From CAYZXL01 sp964482435 (GTDB taxonomy: Bacteria; Auribacterota; JABMQX01), in the NCBI GenBank assembly GCA_964482435.1, contig CAYZXL010000034.1:1-47856 (forward strand): a stretch of 47,856 bases of DNA, written 5' to 3'. The notes under the pieces were generated by a model. It saw only the letters and a program-made list of their open reading frames with translations. It did no database searches and was not told where the DNA came from. The translations under genes and the position numbers were made by a program. Of the stretch, positions 16,815-24,209 are shown piece after piece; the stretch's first letter is position 1; every line of letters starts with the position of its first letter.

Positions 16815-17173
16815 AGCATCCTCCGCAAGGTTGGATTTATCATTCGATGTCAGGTTACTGGATGAGCTCCCGGCGTTTCGTACGGCCGGGGGGCCGGTCG
16901 TCAGAAAAGTCTAACATCTTTTTGAGTTAAGGGGGATTTGTTATCGTCAGGGCGCGAGGCGGTGCCCTCAATCAGGCGCCGGGCGGAGGCGATGCACGGT
17001 TGTGGAGCCGGCGTCTTGGAGTGCTCAAGCGGAGCCTGAGCCTTCGAAGGCGCAAGCAAGCTCCCGCACTCCGGGGCTTCTGCTGTTGGCTCGCCCGGGC
17101 GGCGCCGGAGCTTTTCAGGATACCTGCTCCAATGACCGAGGCAACGCGTGGAAAAACTCAGGTGGATGACGTT
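16815..17173. other. Divergent intergenic region with repeat element
   Basis: About 360 bases between the DUF4091 gene and the lipid-kinase gene. It contains the 55-bp palindromic element at 17018-17072. No gene is apparent; an in-frame extension of the kinase to 17000 runs through the repeat and looks non-coding. Confidence 0.5.
17018..17072. repeat. 55-bp palindromic element, copy 1
   Basis: The ends GGAGTGC and GCACTCC are inverted repeats, and the centre GCCTTCGAAGGC is a perfect palindrome. It aligns over its whole length with 46843-46898, which has the same ends and the centre GCCTTATAAGGC. It has the size and form of REP- or MITE-like elements. Confidence 0.75.
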
Positions 17174-18118
17174 ATGTACTCTCGAGTAACGATAATAGGA
17201 AATCCTCGTGCGGGTATGGGGCGAGTTCTCCGGCCATTCGCGCGGATTCTCAGAGAGGCAAGGAAATCGGCAAAGAAAGTTGAGTGGCAATGGACGCGGC
17301 TTGAAGGCGACGGGATAGACCTTGCCAGAAAAGCGGTGGAGGCGGGCAGCGAGCTTGTTGTGGCGGTAGGTGGCGATGGCACGGTCAACGAGGTCGTCAA
17401 CGGTTTGCGGCTTGGAAGGAAGCTTACAGGCAGGGACCCTGTCTTGGGAATTGTCCCGGTCGGGACGAGCTGCGCGCTCGCGAAGGAACTGGCGATTCCA
17501 CGTGGACTGCGAGCCGCGGTGCTGGTTGTAGAGGGTGCGATAAGGTCAATTGACCTCGTCAGGCTTCGGTGGATGACGCCGCACGGAGAACAAAAGGAAC
17601 GGCTGGCCACCACGATAACCCACTTTGGTTTTGGGGGAGTCGTATCCAGGATGGTCGGCAGGCGGCTGAAAAGGCTCGGCGGATTTCTTGGGTTCGCCGT
17701 GGGGGCGACTTTGGAGCTTTTTCGGTACGGAGGCGACCGAATGGCTGTGGAGGTGGATGGGAGGGAGGTCGCGCTGTCAAGGCTTTTTTCGGTGATTGTG
17801 GCAAACACACGCTGGGAAGGCGGTGGGATGCTTGTGGCGCCGAAAGCCAGGCCGGACGACAGAGTTCTGGACGTCATTGTGGTTGAAGATATGCCCCTGC
17901 TTTCGCGGCTGAGGAATTTCCCGCGGGTCTATTTCGGAACGCATATCGGCCTTCCGTTCGTCGCACTATGGTCGGGGCGGAAGGTCGTGATAAGAGGCCG
18001 CGGAATCGTCCCCTTTGAGTTCGATGGGGAGTGGGCGGAGTGCAAGGAGTGTTTCGTCGAGGTGATTCCTGGCGCGATGAAAGTCCTCGTTCCGCAAAAA
18101 AGCGCCGGGCCGGAATAA
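17174..18118 (+). CDS. Diacylglycerol/sphingosine-kinase-like lipid kinase
   Basis: 314 residues, as in YegS/DgkB-type kinases. The DAGK catalytic domain opens with the phosphate-binding IIGNPRAGMG and carries the signature VVAVGGDGTVNEVVNGL, then GIVPVGTSCALAKELAIP. The C-terminal half has the LDVIVVEDM and VPFEFDGEW strands typical of the family. It would phosphorylate a lipid at the inner membrane; the substrate is not predictable. The start at 17174 is chosen for AGGTGG (17160-17165) eight bases upstream and for alignment with the family. An ATG at 17132 is a weaker alternative. Confidence 0.88.
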   Translation: MYSRVTIIGNPRAGMGRVLRPFARILREARKSAKKVEWQWTRLEGDGIDLARKAVEAGSELVVAVGGDGTVNEVVNGLRLGRKLTGRDPVLGIVPVGTSCALAKELAIPRGLRAAVLVVEGAIRSIDLVRLRWMTPHGEQKERLATTITHFGFGGVVSRMVGRRLKRLGGFLGFAVGATLELFRYGGDRMAVEVDGREVALSRLFSVIVANTRWEGGGMLVAPKARPDDRVLDVIVVEDMPLLSRLRNFPRVYFGTHIGLPFVALWSGRKVVIRGRGIVPFEFDGEWAECKECFVEVIPGAMKVLVPQKSAGPE

Positions 18119-18254
18119 TGAGCCTGCCGGGCTTCTGCATTGAGGAGCTAAGGGTAGCCCGACACAATGCGTTCGGCACCTCCCTCTTAGACAAACCGTA
18201 TGGAACAGAAGGGAAGTGTCGCACGCGGAATATTGGAAACGAAGGCAGAGACTT

Positions 18255-19196
18255 CTACCGCTCACTATCGCGGATAAGGCCCCCGGCGCCGAGGCGGGAC
18301 AGTTCGTTTGCGACGGCTTTCGCAAGAGATTCCGGGTCGGTCGCCGGACCCCTGGATTCGGCCCGGAAAGCCCGCTTGCCATCGGAAGAAAAAAACCCCG
18401 CCCGAAGCCGGAGATTCTCGTCCTCTGGCGTTGCGAGGGCGGCAATCGGAGTGCGGCACCCGCCCCCAAGGTGTTTCACCAATGCTCTCTCCGCCTGGAC
18501 CGCTGCGAAAGTCTCGGGGTCATTGATTGCTTCGGCGATACGGATGGCCTCAGGGTCGTCCGCCCGACATTCGATGGCGAGAGCTCCCTGGCCGGGCGCC
18601 GGGAGGAGAACCTCCGGGGGAAGGTACTCCGCAATTTCGCGGTTGTATCCTGCGCGAAGGCATGCAGCGGCCGCAACGACTATGGCGTCGTAAGCTACCG
18701 GGGAGGCTTTGGTGCCCCGGAGCTTGGCGATGCGCGTGTCGAGATTGCCTCGGATGTTTTCGACCCGCAGGTCGGGCCGGACAGCAAGAAGCTGAGCCTT
18801 TCGCCGTGGGCTTCCCGTGCCGACCACAGCTCCCGGAGGAAGGTCTTTCAGTGTGAGCGAATCGCGCGAAATGAGGGCATCGCGGTAGTCCTCCCTCGGC
18901 GGCGCAGAAGCCAGGCACAAGCCCGGCGGTAAGTCAACAGGCAGGTCTTTCATGCTGTGGACGGCGAGTTGCGCCTGACCTTTGAGGAGACACTCCTCGA
19001 TTTCTTTGACAAAAACGCCTTTGCCCGAAAAGGCTAAAAGGGGCAGTTCAACAAGCCTGTCGCCTTTTGTCCTGACGACCAAAATCTCGAAGTCCAACCG
19101 GGGAAAGGCAAAAGAGACCTGCCCGATGACAATCCGAGCTTGCTGCAAGGCAAGATCGCTTCCTCGCGTAGCTACGATTATCTTCTCGTGCGGCAT
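18255..19196 (-). CDS. hemC: Porphobilinogen deaminase (hydroxymethylbilane synthase)
   Basis: 313 residues. It polymerises four porphobilinogen units to hydroxymethylbilane in tetrapyrrole synthesis. Family motifs are intact: IIVATRGSDLALQQA, HSMKDLP with catalytic Asp84, GTGSPRRKAQL, NIRGNLDTR, LPAPGQGALAIE and HLGGGCRTP with Cys247, which anchors the dipyrromethane cofactor. No other hem gene is in the window. It is transcribed away from hisS and is convergent with the lipid-kinase gene. Confidence 0.97.
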   Translation of the reverse strand: MPHEKIIVATRGSDLALQQARIVIGQVSFAFPRLDFEILVVRTKGDRLVELPLLAFSGKGVFVKEIEECLLKGQAQLAVHSMKDLPVDLPPGLCLASAPPREDYRDALISRDSLTLKDLPPGAVVGTGSPRRKAQLLAVRPDLRVENIRGNLDTRIAKLRGTKASPVAYDAIVVAAAACLRAGYNREIAEYLPPEVLLPAPGQGALAIECRADDPEAIRIAEAINDPETFAAVQAERALVKHLGGGCRTPIAALATPEDENLRLRAGFFSSDGKRAFRAESRGPATDPESLAKAVANELSRLGAGGLIRDSER

Positions 19197-19565
19197 TTGA
19201 CCACTGTGAATTTTGAGCGCGGTCGCTCAACGATGATTGGAGACGACTCTTTTGTTTTCGGAGAGAAGGCAAATTTACTCTTCTCCGCCGCGAACCCGAC
19301 TCCTGGCGGCGGTCATGAGCTGCTCTCCCTATTCACTGCGGATAACCCGCAACAAATGTAACACGATTTTCGGTTGCCGGCAACGAGAGCAGAGAGGCCG
19401 TTGAAGGGCTTCCGGTCAGAGGCTGTGGGATGGTACAATGCGGGCGATTGATTTCGGGCTGATTGCGCCGGAAAGCTTCATGAGGCGAGCGAAGTTGCCC
19501 CCAGTTGACACAAAAAGCTCGGTGAATGGCGTGCTTTCAGAAAAAAGTGCTGAGGAGGCGCTTAT
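19197..19565. other. Divergent hemC-hisS intergenic region
   Basis: About 370 bases. A TTGACA at 19505-19510 has no -10 at a normal distance, and a TACAAT at about 19434 has no good -35. No T-box-like leader for hisS was recognised. GAGGAGG (19552-19558) precedes the hisS ATG. Confidence 0.4.
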
Positions 19566-20837
19566 ATGATTACCGGTCCACCCAGAGGGATGCGCGATTT
19601 CTATCCCGAAGACGTTCGGCTGAGGAATTGGCTTTTCGGGTTGTGGAGGGAGGTTTCGGAGTCGTTCGGGTTCGAGGAATATGACGGGCCTGTGGTTGAG
19701 CAAGAGGAGCTCTACATCCGGAAATCGGGCGAGGAAATCGTAGGCCAGTTGTACAACTTCGAGGACAAAGGGGGCCGGAGGCTCGCCCTTCGACCGGAGA
19801 TGACGCCGACCCTCGCGAGGATGATTATCGCCAAAGGGTCATCGCTGCCGCGGCCCATAAAGTGGTTTTCGATCCCGCAGTGCTTTCGGTATGAGAGGAT
19901 GTCCCGAGGGAGAAAGAGAGAGCATTACCAGTGGAATCTGGACATCGTCGGGGTCGAGGACGTCACAGCCGAAGCGGAGGTGATTGCAGCGGCAGTGGAC
20001 TTCCTGAGGAAGACCGGGTTGATGGATGACGACTTCCGCGTTTTTTTGAGCAATCGGCGGCTCCTCGCGACGCTCCTGAAGTGCAAGGGCCTCCCCGACG
20101 AGAAGTTCGGTGACGTCTGCCTCGTCATTGACAGGAAAACGAAAGAAACCGATGAGACCCTCGCGGGGATGATGAAAGACCTGGGGCTTTTCCCGGAAAT
20201 GGTGGAGAGTATATTCCAGGTGCTCCGAATCCGCACACTCGAGGAGGCAGAGCAGATTCTGGTCGGGGCAGAAGCGCCCCTCGAGCCGCTTCAGGAGACC
20301 AGAAGAGTCTTTGACTGCCTTTCTTCCTACGGCGTGGAGGGTGTCTGCCAGTTCGATATCTCCATCGTTCGGGGGCTTCTGTATTACACTGGCCCCGTGT
20401 TCGAGCTTTATGATTCGCCGAGGAAGTTCAGGGCTATTTGCGGCGGAGGCAGGTATGACAACCTGCTGGAATCGTATGGAGGGGAAAGAATTACGGCGGT
20501 TGGACTCGGGTTCGGAGACGTGGTCATAACCGAGATTCTGGCAGATAAGGGCCTGTTGCCGAGCTTTGCCAGGAAGCTTGATTATGTCGTGATTCCGTTT
20601 TCGGAGAAGGAGCGGAAAGTGGCGACGGAGCTTTCGCAATCGCTGAGGGCGAAGGGGAAGAAAGTCAGCACCCTCCTGGACGTTAAGAAGTTGAGGAAAT
20701 CGCTGGCGGATGCCGACAGGTTGGGTGCGGAGAGGGTTGTTATTGTGGCGCCGGACGAGCTTGCGGTGGGAAAAGTTGTCGTTCGAGACATGCGGACTGG
20801 TGAGGAGAAAGCTGTGCCGATTAGTGAGGTGCGCTGA
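19566..20837 (+). CDS. hisS: Histidyl-tRNA synthetase
   Basis: 423 residues, class II synthetase. Motif 1 lies in GMRDFYPEDVRLRNWLF, motif 2 in FRYERMSRGRKREHYQWN. The histidine-binding segment IVRGLLYYTGPVFELY includes the catalytic Arg, and GGGRYDNLLESYGG is present. Motif 3 reads AVGLGFGDVV, with Asp where most bacterial enzymes have Glu-Arg (GLER). I recall similar GMGD-type motifs in some lineages, so this is probably a functional subtype. The C-terminal anticodon-binding domain (about 330-415) is present. GAGGAGG lies seven bases upstream of the ATG. Confidence 0.95.
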   Translation: MITGPPRGMRDFYPEDVRLRNWLFGLWREVSESFGFEEYDGPVVEQEELYIRKSGEEIVGQLYNFEDKGGRRLALRPEMTPTLARMIIAKGSSLPRPIKWFSIPQCFRYERMSRGRKREHYQWNLDIVGVEDVTAEAEVIAAAVDFLRKTGLMDDDFRVFLSNRRLLATLLKCKGLPDEKFGDVCLVIDRKTKETDETLAGMMKDLGLFPEMVESIFQVLRIRTLEEAEQILVGAEAPLEPLQETRRVFDCLSSYGVEGVCQFDISIVRGLLYYTGPVFELYDSPRKFRAICGGGRYDNLLESYGGERITAVGLGFGDVVITEILADKGLLPSFARKLDYVVIPFSEKERKVATELSQSLRAKGKKVSTLLDVKKLRKSLADADRLGAERVVIVAPDELAVGKVVVRDMRTGEEKAVPISEVR

Positions 20838-20969
20838 GCCTCCGCCGACAACATCCGCCGAGCAGGGTTTCTGCCCTTCTACTTTCCTCCTCTCCACTCT
20901 GCATCGGCAGCGACATCATCCAACCGAGGCGCTCGTCTCCTGGGGCGAATCGCCGAAAGCCCAAAATAC

Positions 20970-21000
20970 GGAAGGCCGGCTGAGGGTCAGCCGGCCTTCC
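20970..21000. terminator. Strong hairpin between convergent hisS and kinase genes
   Basis: A perfect 14-bp stem (20970-20983 with 20987-21000, GGAAGGCCGGCTGA and its complement) and a 3-base loop. On the minus strand it is followed by GTATTTT, so it fits a Rho-independent terminator for the receiver-kinase gene ending at 21021. It can also insulate hisS. Confidence 0.8.
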
Positions 21001-21020
21001 TGGGTCAGGGGGGTGTGGGG

Positions 21021-22229
21021 TTAGTTTGGGGTAGGTATGAGGACACGGACGGTAGTGCCCTCATTGCTTGAGCTTACGATGTCAATATGGCCTGAGTTCC
21101 TCTCGATTTTTTCTCGGCAAATCGGCAGACCCAATCCCGCGGATGCCGGATGTTGACCGGTCGTGTAAAAACGGTCAAACACACGCTCGATCTCCTCAGG
21201 CTGAATGCCCTTGCCCGAGTCGAGGACTTCAACCGCGACAAATGACATGTCCGGATTGCTCCGGACAAAAGCCTGTTCCTTCGCCGTCAAGGAAGGGAGA
21301 CTGCAATTAGGCTCAGCGGCGTAAGCCACGATCCGCAGGTCTTTTCTTTCGGAAGTCATGGCATGGATCGCGTTGAGGATTAGATTCAGGAGTACCTGAA
21401 GGATGTCGTCCGGGTCGGCGAATATCTCGAGAGGTTCGGCTGGTCGTTCGATCTGGAATCGGATGTGATTTATGTGGATCTGGGGACGCGTCAGGGTTTC
21501 CACGTTGTCAAGAACCGTGGAAAGCGGGACTGGCTGAGGGTGCGATTCTCGAGACCGAGCAGCCTCAAGGAGGCTTTTTGCCATATTTGCACAGCGGATT
21601 GTCTCTTGCTTGATTATCTCGAGGTATCGGGCTGACTCCGGTGGAAGCGAGGATTCGGAATCCTGCGAATCGAGGTGTCGCAGCATCAACTCGGCGTATC
21701 CGAGGATTGCGGTGAGAGGGCTTTTCATCTCGTGGACTATCCCGGCCGAAAGCCAGCCAACATCGGCAAGGCGGCTCAAATTGCCGATCTCTTTCTCCAT
21801 TACGGTAACGGCCTGCTTGAGGTCGTCTCTCTCTCGGACCAGCTTCAGCGCCTGCATCCTTTTTTCACAGGCTTTGTCAACGGTTGACCGAAGGTCTGAC
21901 AGGTCGAACGGCTTCGTCAGGTATCCGTAAGCCCCAAACGTTATGGATTGCTTTGCGGTGTCGAGGCTTGCGTATCCTGTCAGCATTATCACCTCGATCG
22001 ACGGGTCTCTTTCCTTTATCAGACGCAAGGCGTCTATGCCGCTCAAGCCGGGCATTCTGATGTCGAGGATCACAACGCTCACACCGCCGTCGCCAACCAT
22101 TTCGACTCCCTTTTCGGCGCTTTCGGCGAGGAGACAGTCGTATCGCCTCGCCAGGGCGAAGCTGACGGACTCCCGCGAGGAACGTCTGTCGTCAATTATC
22201 AGGACTCTTGGTTTGCTGCTATCCTCCAT
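21021..22229 (-). CDS. Receiver-histidine kinase (REC-HisKA-HATPase), soluble
   Basis: 402 residues without membrane segments. An intact N-terminal receiver domain has acidic Asp13/Asp14, phospho-acceptor Asp56 in VVILDIRMPG, and Lys in YLTKPFD. A helical linker leads to a HisKA domain with His166 in IVHEMKSPLTAILGYAELML. The ATPase domain has N-box LNLILNAIHAM, G1 DSGKGIQ, F-box FDRFYTTG and G2 AGLGLPI. The protein receives a phosphate from a sensor and passes the signal on by its own kinase activity; partners are unknown. It lies 44 bases after the FadL-like gene with AGGAGG nine bases before its ATG, so the two are probably co-transcribed. Confidence 0.92.
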   Translation of the reverse strand: MEDSSKPRVLIIDDRRSSRESVSFALARRYDCLLAESAEKGVEMVGDGGVSVVILDIRMPGLSGIDALRLIKERDPSIEVIMLTGYASLDTAKQSITFGAYGYLTKPFDLSDLRSTVDKACEKRMQALKLVRERDDLKQAVTVMEKEIGNLSRLADVGWLSAGIVHEMKSPLTAILGYAELMLRHLDSQDSESSLPPESARYLEIIKQETIRCANMAKSLLEAARSRESHPQPVPLSTVLDNVETLTRPQIHINHIRFQIERPAEPLEIFADPDDILQVLLNLILNAIHAMTSERKDLRIVAYAAEPNCSLPSLTAKEQAFVRSNPDMSFVAVEVLDSGKGIQPEEIERVFDRFYTTGQHPASAGLGLPICREKIERNSGHIDIVSSSNEGTTVRVLIPTPN

Positions 22230-22273
22230 AACAGAAATCCTCCTGGAGCGTGAGAACTCCTGCTCACCTCCCG

Positions 22274-23506
22274 TTAGAAGCTGTATGAGACCCCCGCGCC
22301 CACGATTGTAATGAGACTATCGTAACTGCCGTCAACGCTGAGGAAGGGTTCTCCAACATCGCTGTTAACCGTTCGTTCTTCCGAAAGAATGAAAGTGCAC
22401 GCAACATCGAAGCTGAGGTTTTTGAACGACTTGCCAACGCCGAACGAGACCACGTGAAGGTCGTTTCTCGGTATCCCGGGCTCATACGTGCGGTCCGGAA
22501 TCGGCGACTCGGCGAAACCATAGCCTCCTCTTATCTTCCAGTTCTTGGCAAAAGCATATTGCGCGCCGATTGAGAAAAGGTATGCATCGTCCCAGTCTCT
22601 GGGCGAGACTTCTGTTGGAATGACCGGCGGCGAGAAGGAGACCGTAACATTTTTGAACCTGGACCACTCCAGCCAGTCAACGTCGAACTCTATGCTGAAG
22701 GCGCTGCTCGGTTTGTAAGCAAGCCCCGCTTTAACCATGCTCGGAAGAGGCAGTTCCAGCGAAGTTGAAGCGGTGAGCGGCGTCGGCGGATTCGTCTTGA
22801 GGGAACCGGAGAGGTCGAGGTCCGCTTTGCTGCGGTAGGAAGCCCCCAGGGAAAGCTGGTCCGAAATCTCGTACAACAACGCGAAGTTGCCTCCCCATGC
22901 ATCCCCATCCGCCTCGATGGTCGTACCGAGGTCCATCCCCGGCAGAAGGACGCCAGGAAACATCCACGAAGGTACAAATCTGTCGAAGGTGGCTTCCCCG
23001 GTGTAGAAGTCCGCCCCGGCGGCTACAGAAAAGCGATCCGTGACACTGTAAGCAATGTTTGGATTGACCATTATAAGGTTGAGCTCGGAGTAGGGGGCGA
23101 TGTACCGGGCAAAGCTGTTTCCGCCCCAGTCGGTTCCCAGGCCGAAAGGTGAATTGAGGCCCAAGCCTGCACCAAAACGACCGCCGCCGGGATGCGCTGA
23201 AAAGTACACGTGAGGGACGAAAAATGTATCGTGGGCGGTCTGTTTTTGTCCAAGGGGGCTGACGTATTCGAGTTCGGGCATAATCACGTGAAATCCGGCG
23301 GTCACTTCCCATGGGGCGAGGCGAACGATACCTGCGGGGTTGAAATAGACCGTTGAAGCATCCTCCGGGCGCGCAACTACCGCATCTGCCTGGGCTTGCG
23401 CCGACACCGACTGGTCGGGATTGTAAAACCCGACCCCGTAGCTCATTGAGCCAAGAAGCAGGATCAAAGGAATGGCAGCAAAGACGCATCGTGAATTGTT
23501 TCTCAT
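22274..23506 (-). CDS. FadL/OmpP1-like outer-membrane transporter
   Basis: 410 residues from the ATG at 23506, which has AAGGAG seven bases upstream; a longer frame from 23602 is not supported. After a signal peptide (to about SMSYG) comes the family opening with QAQADAVVARPEDASTVYFNPAGIVRL, corresponding to the FadL N-terminal hatch and NPAG motif. The remainder is alternating beta-barrel strands ending GAGVSYSF with a terminal Phe for outer-membrane assembly. FadL proteins take up long-chain fatty acids or other hydrophobic compounds. Its pairing with a receiver-kinase suggests that uptake and sensing of a hydrophobic molecule are linked; this is inference. Confidence 0.9.
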   Translation of the reverse strand: MRNNSRCVFAAIPLILLLGSMSYGVGFYNPDQSVSAQAQADAVVARPEDASTVYFNPAGIVRLAPWEVTAGFHVIMPELEYVSPLGQKQTAHDTFFVPHVYFSAHPGGGRFGAGLGLNSPFGLGTDWGGNSFARYIAPYSELNLIMVNPNIAYSVTDRFSVAAGADFYTGEATFDRFVPSWMFPGVLLPGMDLGTTIEADGDAWGGNFALLYEISDQLSLGASYRSKADLDLSGSLKTNPPTPLTASTSLELPLPSMVKAGLAYKPSSAFSIEFDVDWLEWSRFKNVTVSFSPPVIPTEVSPRDWDDAYLFSIGAQYAFAKNWKIRGGYGFAESPIPDRTYEPGIPRNDLHVVSFGVGKSFKNLSFDVACTFILSEERTVNSDVGEPFLSVDGSYDSLITIVGAGVSYSF

Positions 23507-24032
23507 GGTTGGCTCCTTGATGACAGGGTTCTGATTTGTCGTTGAAGGGGATGCAAGACATGTGCCAGAGAAGCAAGCTCGCAAAAGTGGTGCGGTCGGC
23601 ATGCCTTGCGACCAGTTCTCACCCGCAGGGGGAAGTTTGCGAGTCCCTGAAGCGAAAACGGGCTGAAGTGTGGTATTTCCTATCGGGACAAGAAAGCTCA
23701 GTCCGTCAGTGCTCGGTAGATGCAGGTAGCAAGGCGCTGAGGTGTCAGAGTCCGCGCACGGCGGGTCGCCTGCCCGCCTCGGCCTCAGGAGCCATTCGGG
23801 GGAATTCGACCCGCCTCGCGTTCAGGAGTCCGCGATGTTCAATCGAATAACCTTTGTTGTCACCCCAGGAGGCCAAAGACGCAAAGGGGGCTGCCCACAC
23901 GGCATTGGGCAAGCTCCGTCACCGTGCCGGATGGATTGACGCCAGGGACCGGAAGTGCCTGGTGCCACTCGTCCCCACCCGTGGGTGACCCGGTTACAAA
24001 AAAGTGTGTGGCCTCAGTCTTGGGAGCGACTC

Positions 24033-24052
24033 ACCGCAGAGAACGCAGAGGA
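24033..24052 (+). repeat. CGCAGAG-type dispersed repeat, copy 2
   Basis: Reads ACCGCAGAGAACGCAGAGGA and matches copy 1 (11613-11632, opposite strand) at 18 of 20 bases. It sits in a region that holds several other repeat-like strings. Confidence 0.55.
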
Positions 24053-24180
24053 ATGTGGGACAGAATTGGCACGATTATCCGGATTATCCGGTCCATCCCG
24101 TTATTTTGTCGAAATCCTGGCTTCCTGTCTCGGGCCTCTGCCCCCGTAAGTGGGGGATTACAAAAAGGTACAAATTTGAC

Positions 24181-24209
24181 TTGACATGGGGGCGAGGTTA
24201 TGGTTAAAT
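24181..24209 (+). promoter_or_regulatory. Possible promoter of the radical SAM/ketosynthase genes
   Basis: TTGACA (24181-24186) is followed after 17 bases by TTAAAT (24204-24209), a 4/6 match to the -10. If real, transcription would start near 24216. The first gene would then have to begin at TTG 24270 rather than at the ATGs at 24186 or 24210. Confidence 0.35.

Larger units (their letters stand above)
23507..24209. other. Repeat-rich divergent intergenic region
   Basis: About 700 bases between the FadL operon and the radical SAM genes. It contains a GGCGGG...CCCGCC palindrome near 23760-23782, a GCCAAAGACGCAAAGG string near 23871, the CGCAGAG repeat at 24033-24052, a tandem GATTATCCG at about 24070-24088, and a CCCCCGTAAGTGGGGG hairpin near 24140. 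The ORFs here have no coding look. Confidence 0.55.

Noticed and set aside
19505..19533. TTGACA as the -35 of a hisS promoter
   Set aside because: No -10-like hexamer follows at 16-18 bases (GGCGTG instead).
23536..23850. 104-codon ORF between the FadL and radical SAM genes
   Set aside because: It has no ribosome-binding site and no motif, and passes through palindromic and repeat-like DNA.
24062..24090. TGGCACG near 24066 as a sigma-54 -24 element
   Set aside because: The -12 GC/TTGC part is missing at the required spacing; the sequence belongs to a repeat-rich stretch.
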